A stretch of DNA of 64,000 nucleotides from Hyphobacterium indicum (GTDB lineage: Bacteria; Pseudomonadota; Alphaproteobacteria; Caulobacterales; Maricaulaceae), in assembly GCF_003129605.1 (NCBI RefSeq), contig NZ_QBDX01000004.1, forward strand, positions 558,001 to 622,000, in the 5' to 3' direction. The position numbers were made by a program, and so were the translations under genes. Shown piece by piece: positions 34,086 to 42,735 of this stretch. Positions within the stretch are counted from its first letter, which is position 1. The number at the start of each line of letters is the position of its first letter. The notes under the pieces are model-generated. The model saw only the letters and a list, made by a program, of their open reading frames with translations. It was not told the DNA's origin and ran no database searches.

Positions 34086-35249
34086 TCATTCCGTCAGCCA
34101 TGCCGAGAGGCGGGTGAGAAAACCGATACACGCCTCCAGCTGGCTCAGCTCCACGAATTCGTCAGCTTTGTGCGCCTGCTCGATATAGCCAGGGCCGCAC
34201 ACCACAGTCGACAGGCCTGCTGTCTGGAATAATCCGGCTTCGGTTCCGAACGCCACAAAGCGCCGGGCATTATCACCTGTCAAACGGCGCGCCAGCTCTT
34301 CAGCCGCGCCGTTCTCTTCGGGCCGGAGCGGCGGCGCATCCGATCGCTGGATTACATCGACCCGGGCGCCGGGCGCATAACGCCGCATCCGGGCTTGCAC
34401 CTCGGCCGCTTTCTCCCGCAAAGCCTCGCCGGCGGCGCGGGCATCATCCCACGGGGCAGGCCGCATAAGACTTTCAAACCAGGCCTTGCGGGCCAGGATG
34501 TTTGTTGCCGTCCCGCCTTCCATCTGACCAATCGTGATCGTGCCATAGGGCGGGTCAAACGGGCTCTCAGCCGGAGCCGCTTGCCGCCAGGCTTCGGCCT
34601 GATCGACCAGATATTGCATCAGCGGGACAGCATGTGTGACAGCGCAAGCCCCGTCCTCGACCTTGGAGGAATGTGCTTCCAGGCCCTCGATTTCCACGCG
34701 CACCGAATAAAGGCCCTTATGCCCGGTCACCACTTTCATTCCGGTCGGTTCGCCGATAATGGCAATCGCGGGCTGCGGGCCGTTCGCGGTCATTTCACGG
34801 ATCATGTCCGGCGCGCCCAGGCACCCGACTTCTTCATCATAGGAAAACGCAAAATGGACCGGGCGCTTCAACGCCTGGCGCGCATAATCCCGCGCCAGAA
34901 CCAGGCAGCAGGCGATAAAGCCCTTCATGTCGCACGTGCCGCGTCCATACAAACGCCCATCGGCTTCGGTCATCACAAAGGGGTCTGTGGACCAGTCCTG
35001 CCCATCGACAGGAACGACATCGGTATGACCGGACAGGACCACGCCGCCATCCACCTCTGGCCCGAGCACGGCGTGCAGATTGGCTTTCGTACCGGAGGCA
35101 TCCACTGTCCGCTCACAAACGGCCCCGAGAGCTGAAAGGCGGGCTTCAATATAGTCGATGAGTTTCAGATTGCTGTCGCGGGAGACGGTCGCGATCCCGA
35201 TCAGATCGGCAATGCAGGCCTTAACGGAGTCAAGAGTGTGAGCGGTCAC
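34086..35249 (-). CDS. argE: acetylornithine deacetylase
   Basis: This 387-residue M20 peptidase-like enzyme has the metal-site motifs SGHTDVVPVDGQDW, GRGTCDMKGF, FSYDEEVGC and GEPTGMKVV, and the family string GGTATNILA. It removes acetate from N-acetylornithine in arginine synthesis. The start at GTG 35249 is chosen because AAGGA lies eight bases upstream; an ATG at 35273 has its GGGAG directly abutting and is less likely. The sulfotransferase follows on the same strand. Confidence 0.85.
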   Translation of the reverse strand: MTAHTLDSVKACIADLIGIATVSRDSNLKLIDYIEARLSALGAVCERTVDASGTKANLHAVLGPEVDGGVVLSGHTDVVPVDGQDWSTDPFVMTEADGRLYGRGTCDMKGFIACCLVLARDYARQALKRPVHFAFSYDEEVGCLGAPDMIREMTANGPQPAIAIIGEPTGMKVVTGHKGLYSVRVEIEGLEAHSSKVEDGACAVTHAVPLMQYLVDQAEAWRQAAPAESPFDPPYGTITIGQMEGGTATNILARKAWFESLMRPAPWDDARAAGEALREKAAEVQARMRRYAPGARVDVIQRSDAPPLRPEENGAAEELARRLTGDNARRFVAFGTEAGLFQTAGLSTVVCGPGYIEQAHKADEFVELSQLEACIGFLTRLSAWLTE

Positions 35250-35377
35250 GGAAGTCCATCCTTCAGGGTCCATCTCCCTAGCCCGCCCTTAAGGTTCGGG
35301 AAACCCTTTCTTTCCACGTGATTTTAAGACGTTTCAGGCATTTTCCGCTCAGGAATGGTGAATAAAGGCCTGCAACA

Positions 35378-36925
35378 ATGCGCGGAATTATTTCAAAATT
35401 CGCACACTTCCTCCGGGCTTCCGGCGGTAATGTCGCAACGGTATTCGCAATCGCTCTGGTGCCGATTTCGGTCATGGGAGGCGGTGCGGTTGATTTTGCA
35501 CAGGCCATGAATGCCCGCGGACGGCTCGCCGAAGCGCTGGATGCCGCTGCACTCGCAGTCGGCTCGCAACCCAACCTGTCCCGCGGACAGGCCGAACAGA
35601 TGGCGCTCGATTATATCGAGGCCAATTATCCGGCGCGCGAAATCGGCAGTGTCCACTCGATCTCGGTGAGCGTTGATGACGTAAATGGCATCGTACAGAT
35701 TTCCGGCCAGTCACGGGTCGAAACGACGCTGCTCGGCATCATGGGAATGGACTATATCAATGTGGACTGGATGAGCGAGGTCCGTCGGGCCCAGCAAAAT
35801 CTCGAACTCGTCATGGTGCTCGACAATACCGGCTCCATGAGCGGATCGAAAATCCGGTCCCTGCGGGATGCCGCTGCCCTTCTCACCGATATCCTGTTTG
35901 ACGGCGCACAGGAGCCCGACGATGTCAGGATTGGACTGGTGCCATTTGCCGCGACAGTGAATGTCGGAACACAATTCGAGCGCGCCTGGTGGCTGGATCC
36001 CGATGCCGAAAGCCCGCTGCATGCGCAATGGGCGGGGGGCGCACAGGAAATCGAAACCTGTACAGGACGTGGTCGCCGCAGGACCTGCACAACGGAAACC
36101 ATTGTGCCCAATGCCTGGGAGTTTTTTGATCAGTTGCGCAATACCAGCTGGGCAGGGTGTGTCGAGGCGCGGGCTGTGCCGCTGGACATCGAGGACGTAC
36201 CGCCCAGCCGGGCCAATCCGGAAACCCTGTTCCTGCCCTTTTTTGCGCCGGACGAGCCGGATATCTCGAACTTCTATAATGACTATCTCGACGACGACAT
36301 CGGCGGCGGTATATTCGAACGCCTCAGGAATCTTGCGAAATACGAATCTGGTCGACCGAACCGTGGCGGGCCCAATGATGGCTGCACCACCACGCCGGTC
36401 ACGCCGATGACACATGACCGTCGCACGGTCGAGAACGCCATTTCAGCGATGGGCGCGAGTGGAAACACCAATATTCCCAATGGTATTGGCTGGGGCATCC
36501 GCCTGATCTCGCCGCAGGAGCCGTTTACCGAGGGCACTGCCTATGGCGATCGCGAAACCATCAAGGCGATGGTGATCCTGACCGATGGTGACAATGTCCT
36601 CAGCGGGCACAATTCCGCACTGATGTCGCGATATAATGCCTATGGATACATTGCAGATGGCCGGTTGGGCATCCGGACCTCGTCGAGCAACCGTCTGTCG
36701 GATGCGCTGGATGAACGCACGCTGGCAGCCTGCCGCTATGCGCGCGATCAGGGTATCCGCATCTATACGATTACATTCCAGGTACGGAATTCTGCGACGC
36801 AGAACATGATGCGTGATTGTGCGTCTCATCCCAGCCTCTATTTCGACAGCCCGTCGAATGAAGCGCTTGAAGAGGCGTTCGAGGTGATCGCCGGTGACCT
36901 CGCCAATCTACGGATTTCGCGCTAA
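35378..36925 (+). CDS. TadG-like protein with a von Willebrand A domain (first copy)
   Basis: This 515-residue protein has a Tad-type N-terminal membrane anchor (ASGGNVATVFAIALVPISVM and GAVDFAQAMNARGRLAEALD) and a vWA domain from about 145. Its metal-ion site DNTGSMSG starts at D149, and there is a later MVILTDGDN strand. Tad pilus pseudopilins and vWA proteins use this layout to organise or regulate pili. No tad secretion genes are visible in the window. A second copy follows 107 bases downstream, after a terminator. Confidence 0.85.
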   Translation: MRGIISKFAHFLRASGGNVATVFAIALVPISVMGGGAVDFAQAMNARGRLAEALDAAALAVGSQPNLSRGQAEQMALDYIEANYPAREIGSVHSISVSVDDVNGIVQISGQSRVETTLLGIMGMDYINVDWMSEVRRAQQNLELVMVLDNTGSMSGSKIRSLRDAAALLTDILFDGAQEPDDVRIGLVPFAATVNVGTQFERAWWLDPDAESPLHAQWAGGAQEIETCTGRGRRRTCTTETIVPNAWEFFDQLRNTSWAGCVEARAVPLDIEDVPPSRANPETLFLPFFAPDEPDISNFYNDYLDDDIGGGIFERLRNLAKYESGRPNRGGPNDGCTTTPVTPMTHDRRTVENAISAMGASGNTNIPNGIGWGIRLISPQEPFTEGTAYGDRETIKAMVILTDGDNVLSGHNSALMSRYNAYGYIADGRLGIRTSSSNRLSDALDERTLAACRYARDQGIRIYTITFQVRNSATQNMMRDCASHPSLYFDSPSNEALEEAFEVIAGDLANLRISR

Positions 36926-36953
36926 ATCTGAGACGATATGGCGACCGATTTTT

Positions 36954-36988
36954 AACCCCGCGCACAGGAAGTCCGTGCGCGGGGTTTT
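36954..36988 (+). terminator. intrinsic terminator between the two TadG-like genes
   Basis: A 12-bp stem, AACCCCGCGCAC (36954-36965) with GTGCGCGGGGTT (36975-36986), has a nine-base loop and a T-tract to 36988. It separates the paralogues into two transcription units, or reduces expression of the second. Confidence 0.85.
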
Positions 36989-37032
36989 CATTTGCGGATT
37001 CCTGTTTCCCGTTGGAACAGGGATGGCCTGCA

Positions 37033-38517
37033 ATGAAGTTTTCAGGGCTCAGGACGTTTGGCCGCGATACACGCGGCAATGTCGCCATGCTGTTTTCGCT
37101 CATGCTCGTGCCGATCGTCGTCATGGGGGGCGGAGCGGTGGACTTCAATCAGGCGATGAATGCCCGGGCGCGCCTTGCAGAATCGCTGGACGCGGCCGCA
37201 CTCGCTGTCGGGTCCTCACCCAGCCTTTTGCCACAGGACGCGGTGTCTCTGGCCCAGGCCATCGTAACGGCCAATTACCCTGCCTACGAGATCGGTGATC
37301 TTGGCCCCGTCAATGTCGAGATCGACGATACCAATAATATTGTCATCCTCTCCGGCACATCGCGGGTTCAGACGGCGTTTCTCGGGCTGATCGGCATTGA
37401 TCATCTGACCGTCGACTGGGAGACTGAAGTCCGCCGCGCCCGCACGGCGCTCGAGCTCGTCATGGTGCTGGACAATACCGGTTCCATGTCGGGCTCGAAG
37501 ATCAGCGCCCTGCGCGATGCCGCCCTGATGCTCACCGACATCCTGCACGACAATGCCGATGATCCGGACATGCTCGAGATCGGCCTCGTGCCTTTCTCAT
37601 CGACTGTGAATGTCGGCCGCCAATTTGAGCGGGCCTGGTGGCTGGACCCGGACGGGATCGCGCCGAACCATTCCAACAATTTCTACCCGGACGCCAATCG
37701 CTGGGACGTGATTGATTCCATGCAGTATGAAAGCTGGGATGGATGTGTGGAGGCCCGCGATATTCCACTGGATATCGAGGATGTTCCGCCATCTCCCGGG
37801 GATCCGGATACACTTTTCCTGCCCTATTTTGCCCCGGACGAACCCAGCTATTATTCGGGTTACAGCAACAGTTACATGTCGGACGGGACGGGCAGTTCAA
37901 ACCAGCTTTTCCGCCTGATGAACTCCTATAAATATGCAGGTGTTAATCCATCCGGGGCGGCATCCAACTGGGGCTGCACAGCCCGTCCGATCACACCGCT
38001 GACCCGGAGCCGGTCGGTGATTGATAACGCCATTGGCGACATGATCGCCAGTGGCACGACGAATATCCCGATCGGCATCAGCTGGGGCGTCCGCGTACTT
38101 TCTCCGCAAGAACCCTTTACCGAGGGAAATGCGTATGATGATGACGAGAATATCAAGGCCATGGTGATCCTCACCGACGGCGAGAATGTCATCAATGGGC
38201 GTGGCAATATCAATTACTCGGATTATTCCGGCTATGGCTATATCCGTGAGGGACGGCTGGGTCTCATCACGTCGAGCTCGTGGGCGCTCGGCAATGCCCT
38301 GGACGAGCGAACGGCCGCAGCCTGCGCCTATGCCCGCGAACAGGGCATCCGAGTTTATACTATCACCTTCCAGGTCAGCTCGACTTCGACGCGGGACATG
38401 ATGCGCGATTGCGCCTCCCATCCCAGCCTCTATTTCGACAGCCCGTCAAACGAAGCCCTGCGCGATGCTTTCGAGCTGATCGCGGGCGATCTCGTCAATC
38501 TGCGTCTGTCGCGTTAA
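37033..38517 (+). CDS. TadG-like protein with a von Willebrand A domain (second copy)
   Basis: This 494-residue paralogue of the preceding gene has the same anchor (RGNVAMLFSLMLVPIVVMGG, GAVDFNQAMNARARLAESLD), a metal site starting at D147 (DNTGSMSG), and the same C-terminal end (CASHPSLYFDSPSNEAL). The two differ mainly in the central region, where this copy is Tyr/Ser-rich (YYSGYSNSYMSDG). The start at 37033 gives the same N-terminus as the first copy. The stop shares TTAA with the convergent FKBP gene. Confidence 0.85.
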   Translation: MKFSGLRTFGRDTRGNVAMLFSLMLVPIVVMGGGAVDFNQAMNARARLAESLDAAALAVGSSPSLLPQDAVSLAQAIVTANYPAYEIGDLGPVNVEIDDTNNIVILSGTSRVQTAFLGLIGIDHLTVDWETEVRRARTALELVMVLDNTGSMSGSKISALRDAALMLTDILHDNADDPDMLEIGLVPFSSTVNVGRQFERAWWLDPDGIAPNHSNNFYPDANRWDVIDSMQYESWDGCVEARDIPLDIEDVPPSPGDPDTLFLPYFAPDEPSYYSGYSNSYMSDGTGSSNQLFRLMNSYKYAGVNPSGAASNWGCTARPITPLTRSRSVIDNAIGDMIASGTTNIPIGISWGVRVLSPQEPFTEGNAYDDDENIKAMVILTDGENVINGRGNINYSDYSGYGYIREGRLGLITSSSWALGNALDERTAAACAYAREQGIRVYTITFQVSSTSTRDMMRDCASHPSLYFDSPSNEALRDAFELIAGDLVNLRLSR

Positions 38518-39137
38518 TCTCCGCAGTTGCCATCTTCGCGGCCCGGCAAGCAGATCAGTTCCATCCGGAAATACAAAGTTTGTTCCGGACCGATCGGGCC
38601 GCCGGGTGTTCCGCGCGCGCCGTAACCGAGCTCGGCCGGTATGAAGAGTTCCCACTCCTCTCCTGTCCGCATAAGGCCCAGTGCCTCGACCCAGCCACGG
38701 ATCAGGCGGTCCGAAGGAAACTCAGCAGGCGCACCCCGGGAATATGAGGAGTCAAACTCCTCCCCATCAATGCTCGTGCCTTGATAATGAACGCGGACGA
38801 TTTCACCGCCTTCCGGGGTCAGCCCCTCCTCCCCGGCAGCCCGCAGGATACGGAACTGCAGGCCTGATGGCAGCGCATAGACGCAAGGCTGAAAATTCAT
38901 CCGCTCGAGATAGAGCGAGCCCTCAACCTGATTGCGCTCCGCAGTGCTGGGATTTCCCTCGAATCTGGGCTCGCCAATATCAGGCACATCCATGCCGTCA
39001 AAATCAGCCGGATCACATTGACGTGCCGCCGCCACAATTGACGCGGGGTCAGAGGGGTCCGCGGGTACAGGAGGTTCGGATGGCGCGCTTGTGCAAGCGG
39101 TCAGGAGGGCAAGCGGGACAAGGGCAGTAAAACGCAT
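38514..39137 (-). CDS. lipoprotein FKBP-type peptidyl-prolyl isomerase
   Basis: This 207-residue protein has a lipoprotein signal with an intact lipobox (LLTAC). A linker leads to the FKBP domain (about 88-200) with VRVHYQGTSIDGEEFDSS, FPSDRLIRGWVEALGLMRTG and IPAELGYGARGTPG. It probably assists folding at the outer or inner membrane. Two cysteines lie before the FKBP core, in AARQCDPAD and QPCVYAL. Start at 39137, the first ATG before the signal peptide. Confidence 0.85.
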   Translation of the reverse strand: MRFTALVPLALLTACTSAPSEPPVPADPSDPASIVAAARQCDPADFDGMDVPDIGEPRFEGNPSTAERNQVEGSLYLERMNFQPCVYALPSGLQFRILRAAGEEGLTPEGGEIVRVHYQGTSIDGEEFDSSYSRGAPAEFPSDRLIRGWVEALGLMRTGEEWELFIPAELGYGARGTPGGPIGPEQTLYFRMELICLPGREDGNCGD

Positions 39138-39188
39138 GGCGGACTCCGGAAGCGGTCTTGATTTCTCTTTGGACGAGCCCATCGCAGC

Positions 39189-39698
39189 CTATTCGGCAGC
39201 ATCGGTCAATGCCTCTGACATCGCCGTCAGGACCAGTGGCCAGTTCTGCTGGAAATAGGCATAGGCCTCGTCCCATTCGCCGCCCTCGCCCCAGCCGGTA
39301 TGCGTCAGGGTCACGGACGTCAGGGTGTCAGACACCGGCATGATTTCGATGGTCAGTGGCGTCAGATGCGGCCGCACCTCCGGCATGTAAGGTGGCATGG
39401 CCCAGGTCACTGTCAGCATCCGGTTTTCCTGAAAGCCGAGCACAGTCGTGCCTTCTGACCCGCGCTGGCCTTCCGGCGCGTCAGGAAGGAAATAGACCTC
39501 ATAATCACCCCCCGGACGCAGATCGATACGGGATGCCGGGGCAAAGAAGGCCAGGCCCTCCTCTGTCGTCCACATCTCCCAGATTTCTCCCGGCGTCGCC
39601 TCCACCTCGACAGACGCCACAATAATCCGGTTGGTGGCGAGCGCCGGCGCAGAGAACAGCGCTCCCGACAGGATAATGAAAACCAGAACCCGAAACAT
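39189..39698 (-). CDS. exported SRPBCC/AHSA1-like domain protein
   Basis: This 169-residue protein has a signal peptide (MFRVLVFIILSGALFSAPAL) and an AHSA1/START-like domain with VEATPGEIWEMWTTEEGLAF, LRPGGDYEV and LTSVTLTHTGWGEGGEWDEA. AHSA1-like SRPBCC proteins usually act in the cytoplasm; an exported one is less usual. The ligand is unknown. It lies 51 bases upstream of the FKBP gene on the same strand. Confidence 0.75.
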   Translation of the reverse strand: MFRVLVFIILSGALFSAPALATNRIIVASVEVEATPGEIWEMWTTEEGLAFFAPASRIDLRPGGDYEVYFLPDAPEGQRGSEGTTVLGFQENRMLTVTWAMPPYMPEVRPHLTPLTIEIMPVSDTLTSVTLTHTGWGEGGEWDEAYAYFQQNWPLVLTAMSEALTDAAE

Positions 39699-39790
39699 CC
39701 AGATCTCCCGCGAAATAGCGATACGCGCGATACTACGACATCCTCGTGGTAACCGCGATGCATATCTCTGTGACAGTCCTACACAGCAAG

Positions 39791-42643
39791 CTATTCAGCC
39801 GAAGCCGGAAGGATGGTCACGCGGTAAGCCGTCTCATCAACCAGATAGGTGCGCGCAGCGGTCACAATCTCTTCCAAAGTGATATCCGAATAGTCGTCTG
39901 TAATCGTCCGGATGCGGTCGAGCCGTTCGGGATATTCAAATGATTGGGACAACCAGCCCAGCCATGCCGGATTGCTCTCGAACGCGTTCTGGATCTGCTC
40001 CAGAAGCGGCCGTCTCGCGCGCAAGAGCTCATCATCCGTAATTTCGCCATTGGCCATATCAGCTGCGATCTGCCCGATCGCCTCATAAACCGGATCGATA
40101 TTCTCGACTCGGATGTCGGCGCCGACATAGAGATAGCCATAACCGGGATGGTAGAAACTTTCGACATTCGAGGACGACGCCGAATAGGTGAAGGCTGCCC
40201 CTTCGCGTAGCTGTTCCGTCAGCTTGAGCGCCATGACGGCACGCATCAGGCGGATGACCCGTGACCTGCGGATGTCGCTGTCGTCCGTGGTCGGCCAATA
40301 GACATTCACCAGCGCCTGGTCATCCCCGCCATTATGGGTAAGGCGGATCGGTTCATCTGTGGCTTCCGGGAATTCCAGAATGCGGTTTTCAGCATAGTCC
40401 GGCCAATCATCGGCCCGCGGCGGCAAGGCACCGATCGTACCCGCAATTGCATCAATGACAGCCTGCTCTTCAAAATCGCCAACGACAGTGATCTCGATCG
40501 GCGCATTTTGCAGTGCCGGCGTCAGGAAGGCGCGCACATCGCCCAGATCGACGGCATCGGTTTCGGACTCCGTCGGGAAACCATAGCGCGTATCGCCGGA
40601 ACGCAGCATACGGGCAACATCCCGGGAGCGTATCCCCGCCGGGGTAGAGCCCAGATTGCGGCGCAGCTCCGGCAGTGATGCCCGGAATTGCGCAAGGCTT
40701 TCCGGCCGGTAGCCCGGCGCTGTCATATAGGCCGCCAACAGCTGGAATTGCAGGCCGAGATCGGCCGGTGTCGTGGTCGCCGACATCGTGAAAGACCCTG
40801 CCCCCACACTGAAACCACCGCCGACATTGCGTCCGGCCAGAATGCGGGACAGATCGTCGAAGGAATGCGCTTCCAGGCCACCGGATGTGAACACGCTGCT
40901 GGCAACCGTATCGACCACTGCCTCCTGCCGGGGTTCGATATCGCCCCGGCCAAACGTCATGTTGATCCGGATGACATCATCTTCGAAATCCGTCGCCTTG
41001 AGTGAGGCCCGCACGCCGTTTTCGAAGACCAGACGTGTAACGCCCAGATCCGCGATTTCGGTCCGCTCGACAATTGCACCCGGAGCGCCGAAATCCTCGT
41101 ACGCCCAGGCTGCCAGTTCGGCCTCTTCCATCGCTTCAACGTCTGTCTGCGCACTCTCATTCCAGACTTCGGCAATACGCGCTTCGGCCTCATCAATCTC
41201 GAGCGAGGTCGCGAGGAAGACCAGCGGCCCGTTTCCGGCCCATTGCGCGCGGAAGGCCGCATTGACGGCCTCAAGCGTAATGTTGTCTTCCAAGCCATTA
41301 TACCGCGCCAGCGTGTCGGCAGGGTGATTGAAAACCTGATTGTATCTCCAGGAACTCCAAAGAGCATTCGAAAGCGAGGATGAGGCACGCGTATCAGCCT
41401 GCTCTACAGCGGTTTCGAGAGCCGTCCGCAGATTGGTGAGTTGTTCGTCCAGCTCCGCCTGGGTGAAGCCGTGTTCCAGCGCCCGGCGCAATTCCTGCTC
41501 GACGAGGGCGAGGCCGTCTTCCCAGCGATCCGGCTGGGCAACGGCCAGAATATTGGCACGCGCCGCGAAACCGTATTCGTCTGTTGAATAGCCGGCACCG
41601 CCCTGAAGCAGCGGCGACGTCCCGGTATTGATAATCGTCGAAAAGCGGCGCGACACGATCGACGTCGCCAGTGAATCCAGGAGCCCGTCAAAGCGGCTCG
41701 CGATCGTATCGGCTTCAATTGTGTCGGGCTGTACGGATTCCACCGTCAATACGGTGAAAAATTCAGGATCGTGGAAATATCCGGTTTCGAAACCGCGTTC
41801 TATATCAACAGCGCCGGCTACAGGAGGTTCGGGCTCCGATTCCGATTGTGACCAGTCAGAAAAGATTTCCGCGATCTCGGCTTCAACCCGGTCGGGATTG
41901 ATGTCACCGACAATGACCAGCATCGCACGGTCAGGCGTGTAATAGGCATCATAATAGCGCGTGAAGGCTTCGCGCGGAGCGGTCCGGATCACTTCCGGGA
42001 TACCGATGGCATCCCGCCGGGCCACCAGGGAGTCCGGATAGCGAAACTCCATAAGCGCATTGCTCCAGCGCCGGACAGGCGTATTTCGGACCCGCTCTTC
42101 TGACAGGATGATATCGCGCTCCCGGTCAATCGCTTCGATATCCAGCGACATGTTCGACGCCGTCTCGCGCATGATGAACAGACCGGTATCAACCGTCTCG
42201 TCATCGACTTCCGGCATGTCGAGCTGATAGACGACATATTCGCGATTTGTACCCGCATTTGTGTCAGGGCCGAATTGCAGGCCATAGCGCTCCAGCAAGG
42301 CGACCATTTCGCCTTCAGGCACGTTCAGAGTGCCATTGAAGGCCATGTGTTCGATGAAGTGGGCAAGGCCGCGCTGATCATCTTCCTCGACCATGGAGCC
42401 GACATTGAACGCCATACGGATTGATGCGGTATCCGGAGGCGTATCATTCACCATGATCGCGTAACGCAAACCGTTCTCCAGCTGGCCATACCGGACCCCC
42501 GGGTCCGCCGGAATATCGCTTCTGTCCTGGGCAAAACCATCGCCCTGCAATGCGGAAGCCGCCACCGCAGGCAACATGACCATCGCCAGCCCGGCGATAA
42601 TGGCCATAGCCGGACGGCGTAGCACGCGAATATCTGGGAACAT
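39791..42643 (-). CDS. exported M16-family (pitrilysin-like) metallopeptidase
   Basis: This 950-residue protein has a signal peptide (MAIIAGLAMVMLPAVAASAL) and two M16 halves. The zinc motif HxxEH is intact in the first (HFIEHM, about 95-99), with the third ligand in a downstream SEERVRN. The second half has no zinc site, as usual for the family. M16 proteases degrade peptides in the periplasm or at the outer membrane. The start at 42643 has GGAAGGA. An orphan ABC ATPase gene lies upstream. Confidence 0.9.
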   Translation of the reverse strand: MFPDIRVLRRPAMAIIAGLAMVMLPAVAASALQGDGFAQDRSDIPADPGVRYGQLENGLRYAIMVNDTPPDTASIRMAFNVGSMVEEDDQRGLAHFIEHMAFNGTLNVPEGEMVALLERYGLQFGPDTNAGTNREYVVYQLDMPEVDDETVDTGLFIMRETASNMSLDIEAIDRERDIILSEERVRNTPVRRWSNALMEFRYPDSLVARRDAIGIPEVIRTAPREAFTRYYDAYYTPDRAMLVIVGDINPDRVEAEIAEIFSDWSQSESEPEPPVAGAVDIERGFETGYFHDPEFFTVLTVESVQPDTIEADTIASRFDGLLDSLATSIVSRRFSTIINTGTSPLLQGGAGYSTDEYGFAARANILAVAQPDRWEDGLALVEQELRRALEHGFTQAELDEQLTNLRTALETAVEQADTRASSSLSNALWSSWRYNQVFNHPADTLARYNGLEDNITLEAVNAAFRAQWAGNGPLVFLATSLEIDEAEARIAEVWNESAQTDVEAMEEAELAAWAYEDFGAPGAIVERTEIADLGVTRLVFENGVRASLKATDFEDDVIRINMTFGRGDIEPRQEAVVDTVASSVFTSGGLEAHSFDDLSRILAGRNVGGGFSVGAGSFTMSATTTPADLGLQFQLLAAYMTAPGYRPESLAQFRASLPELRRNLGSTPAGIRSRDVARMLRSGDTRYGFPTESETDAVDLGDVRAFLTPALQNAPIEITVVGDFEEQAVIDAIAGTIGALPPRADDWPDYAENRILEFPEATDEPIRLTHNGGDDQALVNVYWPTTDDSDIRRSRVIRLMRAVMALKLTEQLREGAAFTYSASSSNVESFYHPGYGYLYVGADIRVENIDPVYEAIGQIAADMANGEITDDELLRARRPLLEQIQNAFESNPAWLGWLSQSFEYPERLDRIRTITDDYSDITLEEIVTAARTYLVDETAYRVTILPASAE

Positions 42644-42735
42644 GTTATATCCTTCCGGAAAATTGCCTTTGGGCCGGACCCTACAGGTCCCGCCGCATTT
42701 CACTTAATAAAATAAAAGTCAGAATACCGCTCAGC

